The translations under genes were made by a program, and so were the position numbers. A stretch of DNA of 64,000 bases from an uncultured Collinsella sp. (GTDB lineage Bacteria; Actinomycetota; Coriobacteriia; Coriobacteriales; Coriobacteriaceae): contig CABSYW010000007.1 of NCBI GenBank assembly GCA_902482035.1, forward strand, positions 1 to 64,000. Direction: 5' to 3'. Below the pieces are notes generated by a model that saw only the letters and a list, made by a program, of their open reading frames with translations, had not been told where the DNA came from and ran no database searches. Positions 49,067-57,172 of this stretch are shown piece after piece (the first letter of the stretch is position 1; each line of letters opens with the position of its first letter).

Positions 49067-49957
49067 ATGACAAACCACCACGCTGAAGACGGCGATAAGA
49101 AAGGCATTCTGGATGCCCGCATTGAGCGAGCATATGCAAACGAATATGACGCCGCCTTTGCCGCCGCGACCATCAAGAACTACGCGTCGCTACCGCTCGC
49201 GACGATCTTGGCCGACCACCCTCAACTGCTGAAGCGCTGCACAAAGATCATGGGCGACCCCGACATTCGCAAGCTGACAGACCCCTATGCCCCAAAACGC
49301 GACAACGATTCGTACGTTCTTACCGTAGGCTGCCTAGCCCATATGCTTACGGCGCTCGACACGAAACTCAAGCTCGAATGGGAACCCGACGAGCGTCATG
49401 AACTCGAAAGTAAGCGGAACACCCTGCGCACCGCACTGTTCCTTCCGTTGGACGGCCTCAAGCGCTGCAACGTCGAGCTCAATACACAGGCGCGGCAAAA
49501 GCCCGGGACCACGGGGCAGAAAACTCCAAGACCCCATGCGGCCATCGTCGACCGCAACCGATATAACCGCATGACCGCGCACTTTTCTGCCGAGGGAGCA
49601 GCCATAAGGACGCTGATCGACCTGCTGTGCCTCCTGAGCATCAACGAGCTATTTGAGGGCTATCTCGCCCTTGTTCCCGCGACGGCACCCAAGTCGGTAG
49701 CAAAGATCATCGAGACCTGCAGACGCCAGTTTGAGCGCCATCGCAATGGCAGCGAGATGAACGCCAGCATCGCGCAGTACTACGCGGCTCATTACAAAAA
49801 TGACGGATGTGCCCCTGTCGAGCATCAGCTGCGGCTCGCCTACACCACGCCCGTCGCAACGCTCCATCGCTTTGGAGCCCTTGGCGCTTGCGAGCCGCAC
49901 GAACAGGCAGCCTGCCCCACAACCGAGCTCGATCTCAGGCTCGGACGAACCCTGTAG
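49067..49957 (+). CDS. Unknown island protein (296 aa)
   Basis: This protein has no export signal or membrane segment. It is alpha-helical in appearance, with an N-terminal helix EDGDKKGILDARIERAYANEYDAAFAAATIKNYASLPLATILADHPQLLKRC and a hydrophobic stretch GAAIRTLIDLLCLLSINELFEGYLAL. I recognise no family. TGGAGA precedes ATG 49067; longer starts run into the ACATCA repeats. It is the first of three co-directional island genes and may be a partner of the ClpP-like protease and the ATPase. Confidence 0.65.
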   Translation: MTNHHAEDGDKKGILDARIERAYANEYDAAFAAATIKNYASLPLATILADHPQLLKRCTKIMGDPDIRKLTDPYAPKRDNDSYVLTVGCLAHMLTALDTKLKLEWEPDERHELESKRNTLRTALFLPLDGLKRCNVELNTQARQKPGTTGQKTPRPHAAIVDRNRYNRMTAHFSAEGAAIRTLIDLLCLLSINELFEGYLALVPATAPKSVAKIIETCRRQFERHRNGSEMNASIAQYYAAHYKNDGCAPVEHQLRLAYTTPVATLHRFGALGACEPHEQAACPTTELDLRLGRTL

Positions 49958-50020
49958 CCCGCCAGCCCCTCCGCGGGCAACAATCCTATTCCACAACACA
50001 ACCAACAGAAAGGAGTCCTC

Positions 50021-50638
50021 ATGGACACCAATCACTCCCCCATCATCAGCCCCCTCACCATGCGTGAATCCGCCCGAGGTATCACGCTCACCAGCATTTA
50101 CGATGAGATGCTCGCCCGTCGCGAGCTCTCCGTCATGGGAAACATCGAAACCCCGATGGCCCACGACCTATGCCAGCAGATCCGCCTGCTCGATGCCACC
50201 GACCCCAGCCGCCCCATCACCATATTTGTCGCCAGCGCCGGCGGAAGCGTGCGATCGGGTCTTGCGATCTATGACGCCATGCGCCTCGCATCGTGCCCCA
50301 TCCGCACCGTCTGCCTGGAATTCGCCGCGTCCATGGGCGCCGTGATCTTTATGGGCGGCGACGATCGCCGTATGGCGCCCCATGCAGAGCTCATGATTCA
50401 CGACCCGCTGATCCCCCAGGGGGCAGGCGGCTCGGCACTTGCGCTGCAGGAAACCAGCCGGCGTCTCATGCAGACCCGCAAGACCCTCACGCAAATCCTC
50501 TCGGACCGCAGCGGCCTCACGCCCAAGCGCATCCAGTCCCTCACTGCAAAAGACACCTACCTTTCGGCCGAGCGCGCCGTCGAGCTCGGCTTTGCCCACG
50601 AAATCCTCTCGACCACCAAGGAGGTCGCCCATGTCTAA
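50021..50638 (+). CDS. ClpP-like serine protease, island-borne
   Basis: This 205-residue ClpP-family protein has the nucleophile Ser in EFAASMGAVIFMGGDDRRMAPHAELMIHDPL with the catalytic His in MIHDPL. The third residue is probably the Asp in SDRSGL or AKDTYLS. FVASAGGSVRSGLAIYDAM is the substrate-binding strand region. It is close in length to housekeeping ClpP. It lies in a mobile island, its 3' end overlaps the VirD4-like gene by 8 bases, and no Clp ATPase is beside it. A processing role in conjugation, or a stand-alone protease fed by the VirD4-like ATPase, is possible. AAAGGAG precedes ATG 50021. Confidence 0.82.
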   Translation: MDTNHSPIISPLTMRESARGITLTSIYDEMLARRELSVMGNIETPMAHDLCQQIRLLDATDPSRPITIFVASAGGSVRSGLAIYDAMRLASCPIRTVCLEFAASMGAVIFMGGDDRRMAPHAELMIHDPLIPQGAGGSALALQETSRRLMQTRKTLTQILSDRSGLTPKRIQSLTAKDTYLSAERAVELGFAHEILSTTKEVAHV

Positions 50639-51935
50639 CCTCGCCAGCCGCCTCGCCGCATCTGAGTCCGCATCGTCCACCATCCTCGCCAAGGATCGGA
50701 CGCTTTCCTGCGACACCCGCCAAACGGGACTCAACAACAACGCACTTGTGATCGGCCCCTCGGGAGCCGGCAAGACCCGAAACGTCCTCAAGCCCAACCT
50801 ACTGCAAATGAACGCAAGCTACATCGTGCTCGACACCAAAGGCACGCTCTGTCGCGAAGTGGGACCCGTGCTGGCAGCCCACGGTTACCGCGTGCAATGT
50901 CTCAACTTCGCCGACCTCAACACCGTCCCGGCCCTTGCGCCCGGCATCGAGCGCTGCGGCTACAACCCCCTGAGGCACATTCGCCGCAAGGCGGACGGCA
51001 GGCCCAACCAGCAGGACATCCTCTCGGTGGCAAAGGCCATCTGCCCCATCGAGGACAACAACCAGCCTTTTTGGGATCATGCGGCGGCGAACCTGCTATC
51101 GTGTCTTATCGCCTACGTCACCGAACAGCTACCCGCCGACGAACAGACGATCAGCTCGGTCATCAAGCTGATCGAGCACCTGCAGGACGGTGCCACGGCC
51201 CGATTGTTTGACGATCTGATCACGACCGACCCCCAAAGCTATGCCTTCTCGCTATGGCGGCGCTACGCCATTACGCAAAATGCCGAGCGCATGCACGCGA
51301 GCATCGTCGGCATCCTTGCCGAAAAGGTCATGTGTCTGGGATTCGACGGTGCGGCACAGCTCTATCGTGAGTGCCATCAGGTGGACTTCGCTTCCATGGG
51401 ACACACCCCCTGCGCCCTGTTTGTAACCGTGAGCGATATTGACCGCAATCTCGATCCGCTGACCGGCCTCTTTATTTCGCAGGCGTTTATGGGCCTCATT
51501 CGTGAGGCCGATAGGCAGCCCGACGGCAGCCTGCCCGTGCCTGTGCGCTTTATGCTCGATGACTTCGCAAATCTGCAGATCCCCCAGATCGACAACGTGC
51601 TCTCGATTATCCGAAGCCGCAACATCTGGGCAACGCTGCTGCTGCAGTCGACCAACCAGCTCGATGCGCTCTATGGCGAGGCACGCGCACGCTCCATCAT
51701 GGGCAACTGCGACACGCATCTGGTGCTGGCGTTCCAGGATCCCGAGAGTGCCCGGGTGTGTTCCGACCGCGCCGACGCGCTGCCCAGCACGCTCATGGCG
51801 ACGCCGATCGATCGCTCGTGGCTCTTTGTACGCGGTCGCACTCCCGAACAGGTCGAGCGCTTTAGGCTCGAAGACCATCCGCTCTACGGGGAGCTGCCCG
51901 AGGCGCAGCGAGGCCATGCGGAGACCGAGATCTAG
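50631..51935 (+). CDS. VirD4/TraG-type ATPase (coupling protein-like), lacking membrane domain
   Basis: This 434-residue P-loop ATPase has Walker A LVIGPSGAGKTRN near residue 45, YIVLDTKGTLCREVG, NPLRHIRRKADG, FWDHAAANLLSCLIAYV, Walker B in RFMLDDFANLQIPQIDN, then LLQSTNQLDALYGEARARSIMGNCDTHLVLAFQD. This is the TraG/VirD4 DNA-pumping family used in conjugation. The usual N-terminal membrane helices are missing, so it should be soluble. Start ATG 50631 overlaps the ClpP-like stop by 8 bases. It is the last gene of the island. No relaxase or other type IV secretion gene is present in the window. Confidence 0.85.
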   Translation: MSNLASRLAASESASSTILAKDRTLSCDTRQTGLNNNALVIGPSGAGKTRNVLKPNLLQMNASYIVLDTKGTLCREVGPVLAAHGYRVQCLNFADLNTVPALAPGIERCGYNPLRHIRRKADGRPNQQDILSVAKAICPIEDNNQPFWDHAAANLLSCLIAYVTEQLPADEQTISSVIKLIEHLQDGATARLFDDLITTDPQSYAFSLWRRYAITQNAERMHASIVGILAEKVMCLGFDGAAQLYRECHQVDFASMGHTPCALFVTVSDIDRNLDPLTGLFISQAFMGLIREADRQPDGSLPVPVRFMLDDFANLQIPQIDNVLSIIRSRNIWATLLLQSTNQLDALYGEARARSIMGNCDTHLVLAFQDPESARVCSDRADALPSTLMATPIDRSWLFVRGRTPEQVERFRLEDHPLYGELPEAQRGHAETEI

Positions 51936-52013
51936 GCGCAGGGTTCTCGCGGCGCGCGGCGCCCCGGCGATGTTCCACAAAGGCCGTGCGTCCCGGGACT
52001 ACGGCAAAGCAAA

Positions 52014-52043
52014 GGGGCCCGCATCCGATAGGATACGGGCCCC
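52014..52043 (-). terminator. Terminator after pgi
   Basis: GGGGCCCGCATCC and GGATACGGGCCCC with one mismatch; the minus strand continues TTTGCTTTG. Confidence 0.8.
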
Positions 52044-52074
52044 TGACTATAAGGCGCGATGCGTTAACAGCAAC

Positions 52075-52106
52075 GACTACTTGCGATGCGCGCGATAGAA
52101 CTCGAT
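52075..52106 (-). repeat. Right direct repeat (att-like), end of pgi
   Basis: Within the last ten codons of pgi. 29 of 32 bases match 48571-48602; the differences inside the coding part are synonymous. Confidence 0.75.
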
Positions 52107-53771
52107 GAGCGCCTGGGTCGAAGCGTCCTGCTCGGCCTTGGCGGCATCGTCGTGGAAGGCCGGGGTGATCTGCTTGGCAAGCTGCTTGCCCAGCTCAACG
52201 CCCCACTGGTCGTAAGAGTCGATGCCCCAGACCGTGCCCTCGACAAACGTGATGTGCTCGTACAGGGCGATGAGCTCGCCGAGTGCGAACGGGGTCAGCG
52301 TGTCGCCGAAGATCGAGGTCGTCGGGCGGTTGCCCTCAAAGCAACGGGCTGGGACGATCTGCTCGGGCGTGCCCTCGGCGCGAACCTCGTCGGCCGTCTT
52401 GCCAAAGGCGAGCGCCTTGGTCTGGGCCAGGAAGTTGCCCAGGAACAGCTCATGCACGTCCTGGCCGCTATCGGTCGCAGGGTTGGCGGTATTGGCAAAG
52501 GCGATGAAATCGGCCGGAACCACCACGGTGCCCTGGTGCAGCAGCTGGTAGAAGGCATGCTGGCCGTTGGTACCGGGCTCGCCCCAGAAGATCTCACCGG
52601 TGTCGGAGGTCACGGCGCTGCCGTCCCAACGGACATGCTTGCCGTTGGACTCCATGGTGAGCTGCTGCAGGTAGGCCGGGAAACGATGCAGGTACTGGCA
52701 GTACGGCAGCACGGCGTGGCTCTTGGAACCGAAGAAGTTGACGTACCAGACGTTGAGCAGGCCCATCAGCGCGACGGCATTGTTCTCGAGCGGCGTGTTG
52801 CAGAAGTACTCGTCGATGGCGTGGAAGCCCTCGAGGAACTGTTGGAAGCGCTCGGGGCCGAGCACGACGATCAGCGACAGGCCCACGGCGGAGTCAACGG
52901 AATAGCGGCCGCCAACCCAGTTCCAGAAACCGAAGGCGTTGGCGGGGTCGATACCGAAGGCCTCGACCTTCTCGAGTGCGGTGGAAACGGCGACGAAGTG
53001 CTTTGCCACGGCCTCGGCGTTCTGCTCATCGGAGCCGTCGATGGCGCCCTGAGCCTTGAGCTGCTCGAGCATCCAGGTCTTGACCTCGCGGGCGTTGGTG
53101 AGGGTCTCGAGCGTGGTGAAGGTCTTGGAGACGATGATCACGAGCGTGGTCTCGGGATCCAGGCCCTTGAGCTTCTCGGCCTGGTCGTTGGGGTCGATGT
53201 TGGAGATGTAGCGGCAATCGATACCGGCGTCGGCATAGGGACGCAGAGCCTCGTAGGCCATGACCGGGCCCAGATCGGAGCCGCCGATGCCGATGGACAC
53301 CAGGTGCTCGATCTTCTTGCCGGTAACGCCCTTCCATTCACCGGAGCGCACGCGCTCGGCGAAGGCATACATGCGATCGAGGACCTCGTGCACGTCGGCG
53401 ACGACGTCCTGGCCGTCGACGATGAGCTGGCCCTTCTCGCTTGCCGGGCGGCGCAGCGCGGTGTGCAGGACGGCGCGGTCCTCGGTGGTGTTGATGTGCT
53501 CGCCGGAGAACATGGCGTCGCGGCGCTCCTCGAGCTTCACCTCGCGGGCAAGATCGCACAGCAGCTTGACGGTCTCATCGGTCACCAGGTTCTTCGACAG
53601 ATCGAAGTGCAGGTCACCGGCGTCAAAGCTCAGTTTGTTCACGCGGTCGGCGTCAGCAGCGAACCAGGCCTTGAGGTCGATACCTTCGGCCTCGAGCTTC
53701 TCCTGATGAGCCTCGAGCGCCTTCCAAGCGGCAGTCGACGTAGCATCGATAGGTGCGGCAACAGTTGCCAT
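52077..53771 (-). CDS. pgi: Glucose-6-phosphate isomerase
   Basis: This 564-residue enzyme has SIS-type sugar binding: HLVSIGIGGSDLGPVM, VIIVSKTFTTLETLTN, GGRYSVDSAVGLSLIVVLG, ESNGKHVR, EIFWGEPGTNGQHAFYQLLHQG and a C-terminal SYDQWGVELGKQLAK. It interconverts glucose 6-phosphate and fructose 6-phosphate. GGAGG precedes ATG 53771. Length is normal and the gene is complete. Its 3' end is the apparent integration site of the adjacent island, which left its coding sequence intact. Confidence 0.95.
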   Translation of the reverse strand: MATVAAPIDATSTAAWKALEAHQEKLEAEGIDLKAWFAADADRVNKLSFDAGDLHFDLSKNLVTDETVKLLCDLAREVKLEERRDAMFSGEHINTTEDRAVLHTALRRPASEKGQLIVDGQDVVADVHEVLDRMYAFAERVRSGEWKGVTGKKIEHLVSIGIGGSDLGPVMAYEALRPYADAGIDCRYISNIDPNDQAEKLKGLDPETTLVIIVSKTFTTLETLTNAREVKTWMLEQLKAQGAIDGSDEQNAEAVAKHFVAVSTALEKVEAFGIDPANAFGFWNWVGGRYSVDSAVGLSLIVVLGPERFQQFLEGFHAIDEYFCNTPLENNAVALMGLLNVWYVNFFGSKSHAVLPYCQYLHRFPAYLQQLTMESNGKHVRWDGSAVTSDTGEIFWGEPGTNGQHAFYQLLHQGTVVVPADFIAFANTANPATDSGQDVHELFLGNFLAQTKALAFGKTADEVRAEGTPEQIVPARCFEGNRPTTSIFGDTLTPFALGELIALYEHITFVEGTVWGIDSYDQWGVELGKQLAKQITPAFHDDAAKAEQDASTQALIEFYRAHRK

Positions 53772-53890
53772 AGAGTCCTCCTCAGCATACGGGCGCACGC
53801 CTCCATGCGCCCGGACATTCAGATGTCACTATTCTAGCGCAGGTCAAGACTATAATCAGCGAGCGTTGCCAATCGGCCCCCAAACGGCAA

Positions 53891-53924
53891 CCGATCAAAA
53901 AGGGACAGGTTTATTTTGGCAGGT
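53891..53924 (+). repeat. Hairpin-ended intergenic repeat, family A copy 2
   Basis: CAAAAAGGGACAGG continues TTTATTTTGGCAGGT. It shares the core AAAAAGGGAC and the end TTTTGGCAGGT with copies at 4809 and 54623. Confidence 0.55.
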
Positions 53925-53970
53925 CAAACGCTTTACCAACCAATAATAACCCATCCCTTTATGGCAAATA

Positions 53971-54546
53971 TTAGGCCGCGGCGCAGACGCTTCCGAGCAA
54001 CTCACGCAGAGGAGACCCGATGCCCTCAAGCAGTTCGGGCGCGATAATGGCAAAAACGGGAACCTCGCCGGCTCCCACGACGGCAGGCACCTTGCCCTCC
54101 GAGAGAATGCATCCATAAGGAACAAAACCATCTTCGCCGGCATCGAGCGCTGCCATGCGACGCGCGAGCTCGCGCGCAAAGCCGGCAGTATCGGCATCGC
54201 CAATCGCCAGGACAAAGTCCACGCCTTCGTCGGTCGCCAGGGCCACGGCTTCGTCGACCAGCTCGTCTCCCCCGTCGCCCTCAAACGAGCCGCAGCGGAA
54301 AAGTACGCGCTCGAGTAGGGCTCGATCAAGCGAGCCAAGTGCCGCCGAAACAAGCTCATCGCGCGTATGCCTGTCACCGCCCAGCACGACCAGCGCCTTG
54401 GTGCCGCCGTAGTGAGCGACCAATCGTCCGCACCAGCGAGCCACGTCTCCATCCGCAACAAGGCGCGTCGGCATACCAAACCCATAATTGACCATCTTTC
54501 CCACAACCCTTCCGTGCGCATAGGCGGCATCAATCGTTAGGCTCAT
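53971..54546 (-). CDS. Half-length iron-alcohol-dehydrogenase-like protein, probably decayed
   Basis: This 191-residue protein looks like only the N-terminal nucleotide-binding half of iron-dependent alcohol dehydrogenases (about 385 residues). It begins with VNYGFGMPTRLVADGDVARWCGRLVAHYGGTKALVVLGGDR and reaches GVDFVLAIGDADTAGFAREL, where active enzymes have GGGSxxDxAK. The glycine-rich loop is broken and the metal-binding C-terminal half is absent. It ends next to intergenic repeat copies. It is open and may be expressed, but dehydrogenase activity is unlikely. The start is uncertain (54546 or 54495). Confidence 0.55.
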   Translation of the reverse strand: MSLTIDAAYAHGRVVGKMVNYGFGMPTRLVADGDVARWCGRLVAHYGGTKALVVLGGDRHTRDELVSAALGSLDRALLERVLFRCGSFEGDGGDELVDEAVALATDEGVDFVLAIGDADTAGFARELARRMAALDAGEDGFVPYGCILSEGKVPAVVGAGEVPVFAIIAPELLEGIGSPLRELLGSVCAAA

Positions 54547-54622
54547 GCTACGAAGCGAGGTTTTCCGAGCTGTTTCGCACTCTTTAGAGCTGCGTTAAAA
54601 CCCAATCCAACCGCACGACCAT

Positions 54623-54657
54623 ACCTACCAAAACAAACCAGTCCCTTTTTGGCAGGT
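54623..54657 (-). repeat. Hairpin-ended intergenic repeat, family A copy 3
   Basis: ACCTACCAAAACAAACCAGT continues CCCTTTTTGGCAGGT. The outer 11 bases at each end are inverse complements. It matches copies 1 and 2 in arms and core. It ends one base before the -35 of the polymerase promoter. Confidence 0.6.
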
Positions 54658-54658
54658 T

Positions 54659-54717
54659 TTGACGGTGTCCGGTCGAGCGGGTATTATCGAACAGGTATTC
54701 GATAAGAACATGTGTTT
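54659..54717 (+). promoter_or_regulatory. SOS-type promoter with two LexA-like boxes
   Basis: TTGACG (54659-54664), 17 bases, TATTAT (54682-54687). TCGAACAGGTATTCGA (54687-54702) differs at one position from the symmetrical box TCGAAC-N4-GTTCGA, and GAACATGTGTTT (54706-54717) resembles a second. Together they predict LexA repression of the Y-family polymerase gene. Confidence 0.75.
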
Positions 54718-54730
54718 GATGGGAGGACGC

Positions 54731-56236
54731 GTGGGGCACGAGCGTCACACCTATATCTGCATCGACCTTAAGACGTTTTATGCCAGCGTCGAGTGTGTTG
54801 ACCGCGGGCTCAACCCACTCACCACCAACCTGGTCGTTGCCGACGAATCGCGCGGGCGCACGACCATCTGCCTCGCCATCACACAGTCCATGAAGAACCT
54901 TGGGATACACAATCGCTGCCGTCTATTCGAGATTCCCGACGGCATCGACTACATCAAGGCCGTACCGCGCATGCAGCACTACATGGAAGTGTCGGCGCAA
55001 ATCTACGGCATCTATCTGGAATACGTCAGTCCGCAAGACATTCACGTCTATTCAATTGACGAATGCTTTATCGACGTGACACCCTATCTGGACCTCTATC
55101 ACACCGATGCGGAAGGCTTCGCCTGTATGCTGCGTGACGAGGTCCTGGGGCGCACCGGCATCACGGCAACGGTCGGCATCGGCCCCAACCTATTCCAGGC
55201 CAAGGTGGCGCTCGACATTACCGCCAAGCACGTACCCAGCCGCATCGGCATACTCGATGACGAAACTTTTCGCAGGGAGATCTGGCCCCATCGTCCCATC
55301 ACCGATATCTGGGGCATCGGCCCCGGCGTGGCGGCCCGTCTCGAGAAATACGGTGTCTATGACCTGATGGGCGTCGCCGCACTCGACGAGAACCTGCTCT
55401 ACGACGAACTCGGCGCCAATGCCGAATATCTCATCGACCACGCCTTCGGGCGCGAGCCGACAACCATCGCCGATATCCAAGCCTATCGCCCGCAAGCAAC
55501 TTCGACCACCACAGGGCAGGTGCTCTCGAAGGGTTATGCCTACGAGCAGGCCTACACCGTCTTGCGCGAGATGGTCGACAACGCCGTGTTGGACTTAGTC
55601 GATAAGCATGTGGTGTGCGACAGCATCTCGCTCTTTGTAGGCTACGCGAGCGAGCGCGCCGACATACGCCGCCTCGACGCCAGCGGCACAGCGCAATATG
55701 TAGACGGATGTGGGCATTTGCGTTCGAGCACGTCGAGCATCGAACCCGCCGCAACCGCCGGCCCCGAGCTCGCACCCCGTGCGCCCAAGCCCGTCCAGCG
55801 AGATGACGAACGGCGCCGCCTGGTGCGCGAGGCGCAGGCAATCGATGGCATCTTTGTGGGAGAGCATGGCGGCAAACCGCGCGGTGGCTATGCCGCACTC
55901 TTTGCGCACTCCAACGCTTCGCGAAAGCTGCCCGAGCGCACCAATTCGTTTAAGAAGATCATGGGCTATTTCGATGAGCTTTGGGCGCAGACTGTCGATC
56001 CCAAACGACCGGTCAAGCGCATCAACCTGGGATTTGGCAATCTGGTGCCCGAAGAATTTGCCACCATCGATCTGTTCAGCGATATCGAGGGGGATGAGCG
56101 CGAGCGCGACTTGGCGCGCGCCGTGTTGGCCGTAAAAGGCAAATACGGCAAGAACGCCCTGGTCAAAGGATTGAGCTTTACCGCCGGCGCCACCGCACGC
56201 GAACGCAACGACCAAGTTGGAGGACACCGTGCCTAA
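54731..56236 (+). CDS. Y-family DNA polymerase (UmuC/DinB-like)
   Basis: This protein of about 501 residues contains ICIDLKTFYASVECVDRGLNP with the first metal Asp, VHVYSIDECFIDVTPYLD (second metal motif SIDE), a thumb/helix-hairpin-helix part (ITDIWGIGPGVAARLEKYGVYDLMGVA), and a little finger with an insert of 60 residues rich in Pro/Ala/Arg. It copies damaged DNA at low fidelity. An SOS-type promoter precedes it, and a YolD-like gene overlaps its end. The start could be GTG 54731 (GGAGG four bases upstream) or ATG 54719 or 54710. Confidence 0.88.
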   Translation: MGHERHTYICIDLKTFYASVECVDRGLNPLTTNLVVADESRGRTTICLAITQSMKNLGIHNRCRLFEIPDGIDYIKAVPRMQHYMEVSAQIYGIYLEYVSPQDIHVYSIDECFIDVTPYLDLYHTDAEGFACMLRDEVLGRTGITATVGIGPNLFQAKVALDITAKHVPSRIGILDDETFRREIWPHRPITDIWGIGPGVAARLEKYGVYDLMGVAALDENLLYDELGANAEYLIDHAFGREPTTIADIQAYRPQATSTTTGQVLSKGYAYEQAYTVLREMVDNAVLDLVDKHVVCDSISLFVGYASERADIRRLDASGTAQYVDGCGHLRSSTSSIEPAATAGPELAPRAPKPVQRDDERRRLVREAQAIDGIFVGEHGGKPRGGYAALFAHSNASRKLPERTNSFKKIMGYFDELWAQTVDPKRPVKRINLGFGNLVPEEFATIDLFSDIEGDERERDLARAVLAVKGKYGKNALVKGLSFTAGATARERNDQVGGHRA

Positions 56237-56654
56237 ACCCAAACAACAGCCCGTGCGCCCGCCGACCGCCTTCGAGCGCCTGGCGGACCCCGAGGGCAGA
56301 CGCCGCGCCGCCGACCCCAAGCTCACTGCCAACGGTGCCGTGCGCGCCAACCGCGCCGCACAGTTTATGCCCTTTGCCGCCCTCACGGGATACTACGAAC
56401 TCGTACGCAAGCAGGAAATCACCGTCGAACCAAAATGCGAACTCACGGAAGAAAAAGCCCTCGAGCTTTCAAAAAAGCTCGAGGGCCTCAAACGTGGCGA
56501 CTTGGTTCGTGTCACCTATTACGATACGTACGGCTATCGCTCCCGCACCGGCATCCTCGACGAGGCGCTCCCCGCCTTCAAGCTCCTCAAGCTCAAAGAC
56601 ATCGCCATCGACTTCGACGACATCCAAGACATCGAACTGCGCGGACGAGCCTAG
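56229..56654 (+). CDS. YolD-like protein, polymerase partner
   Basis: This 141-residue protein (GTG start 56229, GGAGGA upstream) carries RAAQFMPFAALTGYYELVRKQEITVEPKCELTEEKALELSKKLEGLKRGDLVRVTYYDTYGYRSRTGILDEALPAFKLLKLKDIAIDFDDIQDIEL. YolD-like proteins follow UvrX/YqjW type Y-family polymerases in Bacillus and are thought to be their accessory subunits. It overlaps the polymerase stop by 8 bases, so translation is coupled and SOS control is shared. Confidence 0.85.
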   Translation: MPKPKQQPVRPPTAFERLADPEGRRRAADPKLTANGAVRANRAAQFMPFAALTGYYELVRKQEITVEPKCELTEEKALELSKKLEGLKRGDLVRVTYYDTYGYRSRTGILDEALPAFKLLKLKDIAIDFDDIQDIELRGRA

Positions 56655-56680
56655 CCAAGGAAGCGCATCCAGGGCGGCGC

Positions 56681-57064
56681 TTACAGCGTCATGACGTAGT
56701 AGCCCGCGTCTTTCACGGCCGTCTCGAGGACACCGCGATCAACCGGCTGCTTAGAGCGCACGCGTGCCGTGTGGTCCGCATACGTCACCGTTGCCCACAC
56801 GCCATCCAGTGCATTGAGGGCATTGGCTACGTTCTGAGCGCAGCCGTCACAGCTCATGCCGCCGATGAGCAGCTCATCGCTATAGGGGTAGTGTGACGCA
56901 TCGGTATCCACCACAACAACCTTTTTGGCCTTCTTACCGCTCGCGCCATCGCTGCAGCAACTCTTCCCGTGTGTCGAAGCGGCAATACGACGCAGTCCAA
57001 AAAACATGCCGACGGCAATGACGGCCAGCACGATGAGATTCGCAGGGTTGAGCAAGTCACTCAT
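56681..57064 (-). CDS. Membrane-anchored heavy-metal-binding (HMA) protein
   Basis: This 127-residue protein has one N-terminal membrane helix (LIVLAVIAVGMFFGL), a linker with CC and lysines (KSCCSDGASGKKAKK), and a C-terminal HMA fold with metal site GGMSCDGCAQNVANALNALDGV. A soluble HMA domain tethered to the membrane suits a copper chaperone at the cytoplasmic face. No copper ATPase gene is adjacent. AGGGGAA precedes ATG 57064. A CsoR-like palindrome stands 30 bases upstream. Confidence 0.85.
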   Translation of the reverse strand: MSDLLNPANLIVLAVIAVGMFFGLRRIAASTHGKSCCSDGASGKKAKKVVVVDTDASHYPYSDELLIGGMSCDGCAQNVANALNALDGVWATVTYADHTARVRSKQPVDRGVLETAVKDAGYYVMTL

Positions 57065-57093
57065 GCGTTCCCCTTTCAAGTAGCCCTATCTAG

Positions 57094-57110
57094 ATACCCC
57101 CATGGGGTGT
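57094..57110 (-). promoter_or_regulatory. CsoR-like operator
   Basis: ATACCCCCATGGGGTGT has inverse ACCCC and GGGGT halves. G-tract/C-tract palindromes of this kind are sites of CsoR-family copper repressors. It lies directly upstream of the metal-binding membrane protein gene. Confidence 0.55.
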
Positions 57111-57172
57111 CCCCATCTTAACCCAAAATCATGTCCGTTCGGTCAATTAGTTTCCCTCTTCAAACTTTTTTG

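Larger units (their letters stand above)
48571..52074 (+). mobile_element. Small island inserted at the 3' end of pgi
   Basis: About 3.5 kb sits between two copies of the pgi 3' end plus terminator. It carries three plus-strand genes (unknown, ClpP-like, VirD4-like ATPase), opposite to the flanking genes. No integrase, relaxase or replication gene was seen, so it is either a remnant of an integrative element or a cargo cassette mobilised in trans. Bases 48603-49066 hold no convincing gene. Confidence 0.65.

Noticed and set aside
52086..53837. 583-codon plus-strand frame opposite pgi
   Set aside because: It is a shadow of pgi, whose catalytic motifs are all on the minus strand.
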